Notes: a model not told the origin generated them from the sequence alone. Positions 26,664-34,017 are shown, counted from the stretch's first letter. The stretch is DNA of 34,728 bases from Parachlamydiales bacterium (GCA_015661075.1 JACVQJ010000022.1:1-34728), one strand, 5' to 3'. Translations and numbers: made by a program.

Positions 26664-26681
26664 GTGGACCATATGTGGACC
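26664..26681 (-). repeat. Inverted GGTCCAC pair with 11-bp period, upstream of the integrase
   Basis: On this strand GTGGACC (26664), ATAT, GTGGACC (26675); read on the other strand it is GGTCCAC-N4-GGTCCAC, as at both island ends. Confidence 0.7.
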
Positions 26682-26816
26682 ATGAGGGTGGCGGTTGTTA
26701 TGTAAATTAGTAAATCTCATAGAACATCTGTGTTCAAAACTGGTGAATGCCAGTCTCCTGTTGTCGTTTTTCAGCCGATATTGTATCGTCGATTTTCGAA
26801 TAAATTGGTGGAATTA

Positions 26817-27149
26817 ATGGCTGATATTACAAAGCGCATCACTAAAGATAACGAAGTCAGTTATCGTGTCAGAATCCGGTTGCGAGGATATCCGCTCCAA
26901 AGCGCGACCTTTGCAAGCAAGTCTAAAGCGAAGGAATGGGCTCAAGCGACAGAGGCGTCAATGCGGGAAGGGCGTCATTTCAAGCATTCCGAATCCAAAA
27001 AACATTTTTTAGGCGATCTTGTCGACCGTTACATCCATGATGTATTGCCCACCAAACCGAGAAGTCAGGTGAAACAATCGGCCCAACTAAAGTGGTGGAA
27101 AGATAAAATAGGAAAATCATACAGCCAGAGTGGTAGCGAGAATGAATGA
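26817..27149 (+). pseudogene. Tyrosine-type phage integrase, N-terminal fragment (110 aa)
   Basis: MADITKRITKDNEVSYRVRI, RLRGYPLQSATFASKSKAKE and WAQATEASMREGRHF form the arm-binding N-terminal domain of phage/island integrases. HFLGDLVDRYIHDVLPTKPR is the start of the core-binding domain. The frame ends in SQSGSENE where about 250 further residues with the catalytic Arg-His-Arg-Tyr should follow, so the enzyme cannot be active. The ATG at 26817 is preferred over the open frame from 26730. A 19-residue frame (MNESIFADVAAKSIENEG, about 27142-27199) follows. The gene fits integration at the tRNA-Leu site. Confidence 0.8.
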
Positions 27150-27207
27150 AAGTATTTTTGCTGATGTAGCGGCAAAATCAATCGAAAACGAGGGATAAAG
27201 AAGTCTT

Positions 27208-28164
27208 ATGGATGAAAAGAGATTGGAACAGCAGCCGTGCCTGAAAGACGACCTCGAGAAAAATCAGTTGGCTTTTGAAAATTTTTGGAGTCAATGCCGG
27301 GATCAAATTGCAAAAGACGGCGAACAGAAAAAATCATTGAATATTCAGCTGAATAACTATGCATTGATGACATTTCGCATTAAAGATGAATTCGCAAAAT
27401 TTCGTGATGCTTTGTGTGAAGTGCCAGTTGCTGTGGCTGTCGGGTTTTGGATGAAGGGCCTTGTTTCAGACTCCTTTTGGCTGGAGAAATATTTTTCAAA
27501 AATGATGCAGCTTCAGCAACGGAAATTGATTCCATATCTGGATAGCGCAGGCCAGCCAGTGACATTGCTCTATTTCATGCACCACGGGCATCAGGACATT
27601 CTAGAATCCATTCGATGCGTAAAAGATTGGTCTTTGCTTGAGCGTGAAGAAATGGTGGAGTGCTATGTCCAATTTTCGCATAGCCTGTCGCGCGAAACTT
27701 ATGGCATGGTTCCGCATGGATTCGATCCGGATCGCGATCGAGTGTTCAATAAGGCTGTTCGCTATGAAGCGTTTCTTGAGTTCGTGCAACAGCTGCCCGA
27801 GAGGGATTCATTAATTGCCAAACTGCTCTATTTTGGTGCTCCGTCCATTGATGCGACTCTTTCCTTAACGAGAAACGCGCTTCATGAGCGCTCGATTCAG
27901 TTTGAAACTGCAAAAATTAAATTTCCGTTGCATGTATTTCAGGGGCTTCAATTGTATCTTAAGGACAAGCCTGGAAGTCAGAAACTTGTTTTTGCGAACA
28001 TGCGTGGCGCCGAAGTAGAGCGGGCTCACTTGAATCAGAGCTTTGCGCGTGCCTGTGAAAAAATGTCTCAGAACGAAAAAATTACCCCAGGAGGTTTGCT
28101 CCGATTAAAGGGTGTTTCAACTGGAGAATATCCTGCTCCTGCAAAAAAATCTGATGAAATTTAG
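27208..28164 (+). CDS. Chlamydial-plasmid pGP7/pGP8-like tyrosine recombinase homologue, catalytic residues lost (318 aa)
   Basis: The C-terminal half follows pGP7/pGP8 of the Chlamydia plasmid: ECYVQFSHSLSRETYGMV (about 151), RDSLIAKLLYFGAPSIDATL (about 199), FPLHVFQGLQLYL (about 239), KLVFANMRGAEVERAHLNQS (about 259) and NEKITPGGLLRL (about 289). In the plasmid proteins, as I recall them, the corresponding sites read G-K/R-R and ITP-H/R-VLR. Here the first catalytic Arg is replaced by APS (211-213) and the His-x-x-Arg box by GGLLR. The protein ends soon after, without the catalytic Tyr region. It may bind DNA without recombining, or be a decayed copy. Confidence 0.7.
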   Translation: MDEKRLEQQPCLKDDLEKNQLAFENFWSQCRDQIAKDGEQKKSLNIQLNNYALMTFRIKDEFAKFRDALCEVPVAVAVGFWMKGLVSDSFWLEKYFSKMMQLQQRKLIPYLDSAGQPVTLLYFMHHGHQDILESIRCVKDWSLLEREEMVECYVQFSHSLSRETYGMVPHGFDPDRDRVFNKAVRYEAFLEFVQQLPERDSLIAKLLYFGAPSIDATLSLTRNALHERSIQFETAKIKFPLHVFQGLQLYLKDKPGSQKLVFANMRGAEVERAHLNQSFARACEKMSQNEKITPGGLLRLKGVSTGEYPAPAKKSDEI

Positions 28165-28314
28165 CCGCGCGAGTTAAGTTTTTCAAAAAATGTTGCGCTA
28201 AAAAGTACCATCATGGTATTCATGAGTTATGAATAGCTAAAATTTGAATCCCTGCCTGGAATGTGATGCAGGTTTTTAAGAAGCTGACATAACGAAATGA
28301 ATTACGAGGTATTT

Positions 28315-28530
28315 ATGGCAATCCAATCTACAGAAACGAATTCCAAAACCAATTTTGTGACATGCAGGTCCTTTCTTCAAGGAAGAGACTGGCCAACGCA
28401 TTCAAGTCTTCGCTATTACATTTTCTTCAACAAATATGGTTTTGCTGAGAAATGCGTGAAACGCATCGGTCGAAAAGTTCTCATCGATCTTTCAGCTTTT
28501 GATCTCTGGCTTCAGGAGCAAGCACGATGA
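28315..28530 (+). CDS. Excisionase-like small HTH protein (71 aa)
   Basis: The protein reads TCRSFLQGRDWPTHSSLRYY then IFFNKYGFAEKCVKRIGRKV and ends LIDLSAFDLWLQEQAR. This winged-helix layout (an aromatic 'W-P-T' loop, a helix, a 'G-R-K-V-L-I-D' wing) is that of small Xis/AlpA-like proteins in mobile elements. I choose ATG 28315 (MAIQSTET) because GAGGT lies seven bases upstream, rather than the earlier ATG at 28297. A short frame MNSFDREKALRDSAGQLTN starts in its stop (28527-28586) and looks like the beginning of a deleted replication gene. Confidence 0.65.
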   Translation: MAIQSTETNSKTNFVTCRSFLQGRDWPTHSSLRYYIFFNKYGFAEKCVKRIGRKVLIDLSAFDLWLQEQAR

Positions 28531-28692
28531 ATAGTTTTGATAGAGAAAAAGCCCTACGTGATAGCGCAGGGCAGTTGACCAACTAAAAATCTCTTTACAG
28601 ACCTGTTAATTGGTGAATTGAATGATACTTGCTCCAGATAAAAATAACAGCAAAATTACTTCGATTGAACTCGATCGTTCTGAAGGTTCCGC

Positions 28693-29352
28693 TTGAAAGC
28701 GCTGATCACAGAGCCGAGGATGTTTATTGAAGCCAAAGGTAAAGACGGATACTGGATCGACAATTTTAAACATCTCATCATTAGCAGCAATGAAGATTGG
28801 GCGGTCCATCTCGATCCCGATGATCGAAGATTCTATGTTCTTGATGTTTCAGATTCCCGGAAGGAAGATAACGCCTATTTCGATGCGATTGTTTTTCAAA
28901 TGGAGAATGGTGGATATGAGGCGCTTCTTTATAATCTTCTCGATGAAGATTTAGTGGGATACGATCCCAGGATCATGCCAGAGAATTTCTCTGGTTTTGA
29001 CATGAAGCTTCAGAGCGCTTCGACTATTGATAAATATTTGCATATCTCTCTTTTACGTGGATGTTGGGATCATCCGAATGTTGGCCCATCCAGTTTTATG
29101 GAAGAGATCAAGATCGATCGGTTTTTTGATCATTATAGAGACTGGTGTGATAGAGAGCGCCTTCTCATTTTTCCAATATCACAGGTAGGTAGAAGACTTA
29201 GAAAGATTTTCCCAAACATATTGGATTCAAGACCGTGCGGGAATGAAGATGGGTATAGACCAAGATATTATATTTTTCCTCCTTTGGCGAAATGCCGTAA
29301 GGATTTTGAAAACTTCTATAAACAAGACTCTCGAATCTGGGAACAGTCGTAG
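28693..29352 (+). pseudogene. Phage/plasmid-type primase-helicase (DUF5906-like), C-terminal fragment
   Basis: KALITEPRMFIEAKGKDGYW, NFKHLIISSNEDWAVHLDPD and DRRFYVLDVS match the sensor region of D5/DUF5906-type helicases that replicate phages and plasmids. The Walker A and B motifs, expected upstream, are missing, and an in-frame stop lies just before KALITEP, so a deletion ends here. The C-terminal part (GYRPRYYIFPPLAKCRKDFE) is complete to the stop at 29352. The apparent TTG start is not a natural start. Confidence 0.72.
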
Positions 29353-29358
29353 TGGGCT

Positions 29359-29469
29359 GGGCAGTCAAGGCAAAAGTTCATATTCGGCGCGACATATCCA
29401 TGCTCTCTATGAACAGAGGTTGGCAATCTTGCAAAAGTCCTCTTTTTTCGCGGACTGCCTTGACTACCC
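29359..29469. repeat. Imperfect inverted repeat between primase remnants
   Basis: GGGCAGTCAAGGCA (29359-29372) and TGCCTTGACTACCC (29456-29469) are inverted copies with one mismatch, 83 bases apart. They lie between two replication-gene remnants. A mobile hairpin or an old deletion scar are both possible. Confidence 0.45.
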
Positions 29470-29493
29470 TGACACACATCTATGGAAAAACGA

Positions 29494-29820
29494 ATGAATC
29501 TCTTTGAATTTGACGCAGTTCTGATGATTCAGGAAGCCTCCCGCTCATGCTGCGTGGTGGCGATCGGTGGTGCGGGTAAAAAACCGAATCGTCTCGATCA
29601 CGAATGCCTTCTCCAAAAAAAGCTCATTCTCTTTGCTCTTGATTTTGACGAAATGGGAAAGCAAAAATATTCTTACTGGCGCCGAACTTATTCAAATCTG
29701 AGACCTTGGCCTGTTCCAGAAGGGAAAAGTCCGGGGGATTATTTCGTTGCAGGGAGTGACTTGAATGGTTGGATTCAAGCAGGGATTGAAAAATACAAAC
29801 ATTACAAACCAAATAGATGA
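29494..29820 (+). pseudogene. Toprim-domain fragment of a phage-type DNA primase
   Basis: The segment has FEFDAVLMIQEASRSCCVVA, IGGAGKKPNR, LILFALDFDEMGKQKYSYWR and LRPWPVPEGKSPGDYFVAG. The ALDFDEMG and PVPEGKSPGD motifs belong to the Toprim half of phage and plasmid primases. The zinc-finger N-terminus and the first catalytic Glu are missing, so it is a remnant of the replication module whose helicase part lies upstream. A start at 29482 is also open. The 3' end looks natural. Confidence 0.68.
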
Positions 29821-29831
29821 GAGTAAATCTA

Positions 29832-29859
29832 TTGACTATTGTAACTTATGTGTTACACT
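29832..29859 (+). promoter_or_regulatory. Promoter with embedded operator of the HigBA-type pair
   Basis: TTGACT (29832-29837), 16 bases, TACACT (29854-29859). TGTAAC (29840-29845) and its inverse GTTACA (29852-29857) lie between and over the boxes, well placed for repression by the antitoxin. The toxin ATG is 12 bases downstream. Confidence 0.65.
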
Positions 29860-29870
29860 GAGAGAAATGA

Positions 29871-30206
29871 ATGAAGTACACGATCAGGGTCTTTTGCGCT
29901 GAAGGCGGCAAGCTTCCCTATATGGATTGGCTGAGAGGTATCAAGGATCAAAAGGCCAGGATTGCGATCCGCCTTCGAATCGACCGGATGGAAGAGGGAA
30001 ATTTTGGTCGCGTAGAGCCAGTCGGAGAGGGGGTAAGTGAGCTGAAAATCGACCTGGGGCCGGGCTATAGAATCTATTTTGGCATGATCGGGAAAACAGT
30101 TGTTCTATTGCTCTACGGCGGAGATAAGAAAACGCAGGGAAAAGATATCAAGGTGGCTAAACAGTATTTTAGAGATTACAAGGCAAGAGAGAAAGAAGAT
30201 GGCTAG
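29871..30206 (+). CDS. RelE/HigB-type toxin (Gp49-like, 111 aa)
   Basis: Family features are YTIRVFCAEGGKLPYMDWLR, ARIAIRLRIDRMEEGNFGR, VSELKIDLGPGYRIYFG and VVLLLYGGDKKTQGKDIKVA. This is the PF05973-type mRNA-interferase fold that cleaves mRNA on the ribosome. The conserved Arg in GPGYRIYF and the lysines of GGDKKTQ are present, so it looks active. It precedes its antitoxin, the reverse of most relBE operons but normal for higBA. Its stop lies inside the start of the antitoxin gene. Confidence 0.85.
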   Translation: MKYTIRVFCAEGGKLPYMDWLRGIKDQKARIAIRLRIDRMEEGNFGRVEPVGEGVSELKIDLGPGYRIYFGMIGKTVVLLLYGGDKKTQGKDIKVAKQYFRDYKAREKEDG

Positions 30207-30501
30207 GGATAAAAGTTATCATGATGAGCTAATTAAAGATCTGAAGGATCATGAAGAAGCGGCTGCTTATCTAAGTGCTGCATGGGAGCAAACTTTAGAA
30301 GGCGATGAAGAATCTTATACACTCTTTCTCGTAGCTCTTCGGAATGTCGCTGAAGCGCAAGGCGGACTTGGTTCTCTCGCCAGGAAGACGCATATTCGTC
30401 GGGAACAGCTTTATCGTATTCTTTCGCCGAGAGGAAACCCAGGACTTAAAAAGATCGGCGTACTGTTAACATCTCTTGGGTTTGTTCTTAAAATTGTTTA
30501 A
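30199..30501 (+). CDS. HigA-type HTH antitoxin (COG3636-like, 100 aa)
   Basis: The protein has an acidic N-terminal part (MARDKSYHDELIKDLKDHEE, LSAAWEQTLEGDEE) and an HTH: ALRNVAEAQGGLGSLARKTH, IRREQLYRILSPRGNP and LKKIGVLLTSLGF. This is typical of antitoxins paired with Gp49-like toxins. The ATG at 30199 overlaps the toxin gene by 8 bases; the frame open from 30100 is only overlap. It probably binds the toxin and the inverted repeat at 29840-29857. Downstream, two tiny frames (30581-30625 and 30643-30690) are likely remnants. Confidence 0.82.
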   Translation: MARDKSYHDELIKDLKDHEEAAAYLSAAWEQTLEGDEESYTLFLVALRNVAEAQGGLGSLARKTHIRREQLYRILSPRGNPGLKKIGVLLTSLGFVLKIV

Positions 30502-30692
30502 ATTATGGAAATAATGTCTTATCATCGCGCAGTTCAATTCTAGGTTCTTTTAAACTCTACAGTAAAAACAAGAGAAAAACAATGAATAACCCGCATGAAA
30601 ATGCAGCACCCTTCCTGAGCAGGTAAGTTAGGCCGAAGAATCATGCCTCAAGAAGATGCTACTAAAAAGAAGTCTTCAAATAGGCGATAAAA

Positions 30693-31583
30693 TCATTCCT
30701 CTTTTTTCACTTGTTCGGGAGAAATCAATCCAACTGCATCTTTGGGATCGAGCGTTAGAAGAGGCTTTGAAACCTTAAGCCGTTTTTCAACTTTCTTAAT
30801 TGGCTCGGCAGGGAGAATGTTTTCGGGAAGAGTCCCTCCAATTTCCTCGATTGCTGAACGGACCTTTTTTCCCACCGTTTCGTGCGTTTCCATGGCATCC
30901 CGTTGATTCCTGATGTTTTCTCGCTTCAGCTTTTCTCGTGTTTGCGACATGCGGAATTGATTGGCGATCAGCTCAGTCGTGTCCATCCGATCCATTAAAT
31001 TTTCTTTTGGCAATATTCCCTTACGAGCTTTGATCGCATCGGATCCAAGGCCGCCGTAAAGCCCCTTATATCCAGCATCATGGAAGACGCCGAACATTTT
31101 ATCTTGAACTCCGGCCTCTCGAGCTGCGCCTGATAAGGCTTTGAATTCCACTGAGGCTTGTTGCCGTGTTTCCAGTCTTTCTAGATCGGCAGCCATTTGC
31201 TCTGAGATTTCTTGGCGACGTGTCTGAATGGCGAAGTATTTTTGAGCGAAAGCGATTTCGGGCTTTCTGGAATCGCCATTTTGGGCGATAAGGTAGCAGG
31301 CAAAGCGGGAAAGATGATAATCCTCAATAGTTTGTGTTGCTCCTTTCCCTAGATTGATCTGTTTGCCGGCGTCGGCAAAGTGATGGCTTGGGTCATTGCC
31401 CGACTGCTTGCATGATTCTATAGCTTTTTGGGTGGCATTTTCAAATCGTCTCCACTGAGAATAGCCGAGACAAGGCTGGAGATCTCTGGCGCTCCAGTAT
31501 TCGATTCCGTGTTCATTGAGCTTTTTCAGGGACTCGAAGGATAAGTTATTGGAGACAAATTGGGAATTTTCGGACTCTTGCAT
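30693..31583 (-). CDS. DinD-family DNA-damage-inducible-like protein (296 aa)
   Basis: DinD signatures are LNEHGIEYWSARDLQPCLGY, SQWRRFENATQKAIESC, HHFADAGKQINLGKGATQTI and EDYHLSRFACYLIAQNGD, then AGYKGLYGGLGSDAIKARKG. In E. coli DinD is SOS-regulated and inhibits RecA filaments; related BRO/KilA-N-type domains occur in phages. The start at 31583 is chosen because AGGA precedes it; the frame extends 17 codons further. A variable C-terminal tail (about 240-296) is Lys/Pro-rich. It is convergent with the toxin-antitoxin genes and probably island cargo. Confidence 0.85.
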   Translation of the reverse strand: MQESENSQFVSNNLSFESLKKLNEHGIEYWSARDLQPCLGYSQWRRFENATQKAIESCKQSGNDPSHHFADAGKQINLGKGATQTIEDYHLSRFACYLIAQNGDSRKPEIAFAQKYFAIQTRRQEISEQMAADLERLETRQQASVEFKALSGAAREAGVQDKMFGVFHDAGYKGLYGGLGSDAIKARKGILPKENLMDRMDTTELIANQFRMSQTREKLKRENIRNQRDAMETHETVGKKVRSAIEEIGGTLPENILPAEPIKKVEKRLKVSKPLLTLDPKDAVGLISPEQVKKEE

Positions 31584-31662
31584 ATAAATCCTGAGGGAAA
31601 AAGATTTTTTTAGAAGAAACAGGATAGTCGACAAGAGATATATTCACCAACAGCATCTTCGT

Positions 31663-31680
31663 GGTCCACTGGCGGTCCAC
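31663..31680 (+). repeat. GGTCCAC pair with 11-bp period, right end of island
   Basis: GGTCCAC (31663), TGGC, GGTCCAC (31674). It matches the left-end pair at 25486 and the inverted pair at 26664. It lies 117 bases inside attR, and GATGGTGGTATTGG just downstream resembles ACTGTGGTATTCGG near the left pair. Confidence 0.7.
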
Positions 31681-31796
31681 TAACTGACTAAAAACTGCTA
31701 TTAAAAACTATTCTAGACAGATGGTGGTATTGGCTCAAGAGCCTTTTGATCAAATAGTTGAGTATAGCGAATGATAGTAGAGGATTAATTCTGGCA

Positions 31797-31852
31797 GACT
31801 TAAAATCCCTTGGTTGAATAGACCGTGCGGGTTCGAGTCCCGCTCCGAGCAA
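31797..31852 (+). repeat. attR: second copy of the 56-bp tRNA-Leu segment
   Basis: Exact repeat of 25368-25423. The 5' half of a tRNA is absent here, so it is an attachment-site copy and not a gene. The A/T-rich hairpin directly after it was probably once next to the tRNA, before integration separated them. Confidence 0.92.
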
Positions 31853-31873
31853 TTTTTGCTTCGCAAAAAATTG
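31850..31873. terminator. Hairpin after attR (AATTTTTGC-TTC-GCAAAAAATT)
   Basis: The stem AATTTTTGC / GCAAAAAATT with a TTC loop resembles a tRNA terminator. The group II intron 5' end begins right after it. Confidence 0.5.
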
Positions 31874-31921
31874 GTGCGACCAGCATGTCGCTAAACTAAA
31901 GGGTGAAAGTCCCTTACGCTT
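31874..31921 (+). mobile_element. Group II intron, 5' end (start of domain I)
   Basis: GTGCGACC at the start is the bacterial group II intron 5' consensus. GCGAC (31876-31880) pairs with GTCGC (31887-31891), and GGGTGAAAGTCCC (31901-31913) forms the next small stem-loop. The intron RNA breaks off near 31921 and continues only near 34018. Location directly after a terminator-like hairpin is the habit of class C introns. Confidence 0.6.
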
Positions 31922-31925
31922 TACT

Positions 31926-32669
31926 CTAGACCCCGAGCAGTTTTTCCTTCTTGATTTTCAAGTAGTATTTCAATAAAGCATGTAAGTTCACAATGTCTTG
32001 TTCATTGTATTTCAGCAGCTTTTGAAGCGCTTCCATATTACCTCGCTTATATCGATACCACAAATTCACCGCCTCAAAACCGTCGATTCCATCCACACTG
32101 GAATCTCGACCGATCCCGAGTTGCCGCTCGATGCTTTTCAAGCCGCCTCGAAAGCCAAATTCATTGAACATATAACGCAAATCCAGGTGAGCAAAGGTGT
32201 ACGTGCAGGAGAAGTGGTGCTCAATGAATGGAATATCAAATTGCTTTCCGTTGAAACTTACGACGATGTCAAATTCTTTCAGTTTGGCTTTTGCATCGAG
32301 GAGGTTCTTTCCGTAGACGTACTGATGGGACCTAATTCCATCATAAATTCCAATCACAGTGATCTCATCCGCTACCTTAGAAAGTCCGGTCGTTTCGATG
32401 TCGACAAACCCAATCTTGCCTAATTCGACAAGCCGCCAGTGCTCCTTCGGATTCAGCATGTCTTGAAAGTAACGAAGATTTTTTTGTTGAAAAGCTTGCC
32501 TAGAAATGGGTAGCTCAACTTTGATTTTATCCAGTTTTTTTCTGGGAAGTATATCGAGTCCGCTCTCTTTGGCCAGAAAATCATCCCAATGCCTGATATC
32601 TCTTTCCCACAGCATACGCTCAAAATCAATGGTAATACCTTTTACATGACAAAACGTCTTTTCAAGCAT
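31926..32669 (-). CDS. YprB-like RNase H-fold 3'-5' exonuclease (247 aa)
   Basis: The DEDDy exonuclease residues are visible: D90 and E92 in GFVDIETTGLS, D145 in FNGKQFDIPF, and Y221/D225 in YNEQDIVNLH. Between them are LDLRYMFNEFG and GGLKSIERQLGI, as in the YprB/RNaseH-like 2 family. The N-terminal 80 residues are an extra alpha-helical part (IRHWDDFLAKESGLDILP) often seen in this family. GAGGAT precedes the ATG. It starts 6 bases after the coiled-coil gene, so both are probably one unit. Substrate unknown; DNA or RNA ends are possible. Confidence 0.82.
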   Translation of the reverse strand: MLEKTFCHVKGITIDFERMLWERDIRHWDDFLAKESGLDILPRKKLDKIKVELPISRQAFQQKNLRYFQDMLNPKEHWRLVELGKIGFVDIETTGLSKVADEITVIGIYDGIRSHQYVYGKNLLDAKAKLKEFDIVVSFNGKQFDIPFIEHHFSCTYTFAHLDLRYMFNEFGFRGGLKSIERQLGIGRDSSVDGIDGFEAVNLWYRYKRGNMEALQKLLKYNEQDIVNLHALLKYYLKIKKEKLLGV

Positions 32670-32675
32670 ATATCC

Positions 32676-33692
32676 TCAATTCGGCATGCGATTTTTGGCT
32701 TGCTCCATCGCGATTTGGTTGATCTGGGACAGCGCTTTGGCTCCAGATGCTCCTTCGATTGCTTTGATGGCGATATCTTGGACTTGACGCTTGGCTTCGT
32801 CCAGTTGCGCTTGAAGGGAGGTCATCTGAGTTTGTTGATTGGCGAGAGATTCCTGCTGCTGTTTGAGTTTGAGTTCTCCAATCTGTTTTTCCACAAGGAG
32901 ATCCCGCTTGAGTCTCTCGATCTCTTGATTATATTTTGCCTCAGTTTCCTTGGTCGCTTCTTTTGCCGCTTTCGAGCATTCCGCAACGAGGCGTCCCTGA
33001 AATTGCTCGACCTCTTTCTTCAGTGCGGCCAGCTCTTCTTCGCGGCCTTTAAGCGCGGCTTCCCGCTCTTTCCAACTCTTCTCCAGGTTCTCCTGCGCTT
33101 CTCGATTTTGCTTTTCTTTAAGCCGATATTCTTCATCAAATCGATCTTGTAGCTTCTTTCTTTCGAGGGCTTTTATGTATTCGTAGTCTTCTATTTCGCG
33201 GGAACGGTTTTTTTTCAATGTTTCGGTATATTCGGCTTCTTGTTGCTTTTTCTCTTCTGTTTCCATCGCCCATTCTTGTCGAGCATTCAGAAGATCTTTT
33301 TCGAACGATGCTTTCTTTTCTTGATAATCGACCACCAGCTGGTCGATGCTGGTTGCCGCAATGTCAATCCCATGTAACTGGTGCAGTTCCTTCGATTCTA
33401 AAGCCACCGCTTCTTTCAGAGACCGGAGCAACCCCACTTCCCCATTCATTTTTTCGCCAAGACCTGAGAGGGTTCGGGAAATTTCAACGTTGAGATCGGA
33501 GAGTTTTTTAGCAATGACTTCAACAGTGATCTCACTTACTGCGGCGCGCACTTCAGCTTCTTGCATCTGCGAGAGAGCTTCATTTTTTAAGGAAGAACCG
33601 CTTTTTTCGTTAGCAGCTTGTTCAGCAATCGCGGAAAATTCTTGTTCCACTTCTGTTTTTGAGCGCTTTGTTCGAGGAGATCTTAAAGCCAT
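32676..33692 (-). CDS. Long coiled-coil protein paired with the exonuclease (338 aa)
   Basis: I do not recognise a named family. From about residue 110 to 320 nearly the whole chain is charged heptad-like helix (for example LEKSWKEREAALKGREEELA and ALKKEVEQFQGRL). The N-terminal 50 residues are basic (MALRSPRTKRSKTEV) and then acidic. A short C-terminal part (KAIEGASGAKALSQINQIAM) is not coiled. No membrane segment is present. The layout recalls structural or DNA-bridging proteins. It stands first in a two-gene unit with a DEDD exonuclease. AAGGA precedes the ATG. Confidence 0.7.
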   Translation of the reverse strand: MALRSPRTKRSKTEVEQEFSAIAEQAANEKSGSSLKNEALSQMQEAEVRAAVSEITVEVIAKKLSDLNVEISRTLSGLGEKMNGEVGLLRSLKEAVALESKELHQLHGIDIAATSIDQLVVDYQEKKASFEKDLLNARQEWAMETEEKKQQEAEYTETLKKNRSREIEDYEYIKALERKKLQDRFDEEYRLKEKQNREAQENLEKSWKEREAALKGREEELAALKKEVEQFQGRLVAECSKAAKEATKETEAKYNQEIERLKRDLLVEKQIGELKLKQQQESLANQQTQMTSLQAQLDEAKRQVQDIAIKAIEGASGAKALSQINQIAMEQAKNRMPN

Positions 33693-33720
33693 GATGTTTT
33701 TCCTTGGTAAAAGACTATCA

Positions 33721-33749
33721 TTTGTACAGCGTTAAAAGAATTTGATCAA
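33721..33749 (-). promoter_or_regulatory. Candidate promoter of the coiled-coil/exonuclease unit
   Basis: On the minus strand TTGATC (33749-33744), 17 bases, TACAAA (33726-33721), about 29 bases before the start at 33692. Confidence 0.4.
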
Positions 33750-34017
33750 GATTCTAGAGGATCTTAGGGACTGTAAGAAAATAACTTTTACGGTTCTATA
33801 GGGAAAAATCGATTCATCTATTGAGGATTTTCCCTTGCAGGGGTAGAAAAAACCCCTGCTGCGGAAAAATACTCAAAATCGTGTGCCACAGACGTACAAA
33901 AGAGTTCTTATGAACTAAGTCATTGTGTAAAAGCTGCATAAAAGATGAAGGCGGGCCCTTCGGAGTCAGCTTCCAAGAGCGGATTCCAAACCACTCACCG
34001 CTGCTGTGATTAAGAGT
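33750..34017. other. Stretch without a recognised gene
   Basis: It holds a hairpin (GCAGGGG / CCCCTGC at about 33837-33859) and no protein I can support. A 104-residue frame on the minus strand (33814-34128) shows no family pattern and overlaps the intron RNA, so I do not call it. Confidence 0.4.

Larger units (their letters stand above)
25424..31852. mobile_element. tRNA-Leu-integrated genomic island (about 6.4 kb)
   Basis: The element lies between an intact tRNA-Leu and a 56-bp copy of the tRNA 3' end. It holds integrase pieces, an excisionase-like HTH protein, primase/helicase remnants, a toxin-antitoxin pair, a DinD-like gene and a two-gene membrane/hydrolase module. Its base composition is visibly more A/T-rich than the ribosomal part. 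Truncated integrase and primase genes suggest that it can no longer move by itself. Confidence 0.88.

Noticed and set aside
29243..29497. 84-codon frame overlapping the primase remnants
   Set aside because: Begins inside the helicase fragment in another frame and has no recognised domain; it may be a remnant but cannot be supported as a gene.
25486..31680. CRISPR array
   Set aside because: GGTCCAC repeats are only 7 bases with 4-base gaps and occur as three isolated pairs; no array with regular spacers exists in the window.
31797..31852. Second tRNA-Leu gene
   Set aside because: Only the 3' 55 bases are present; the D arm and 5' acceptor strand are missing, so it is an attachment-site copy.
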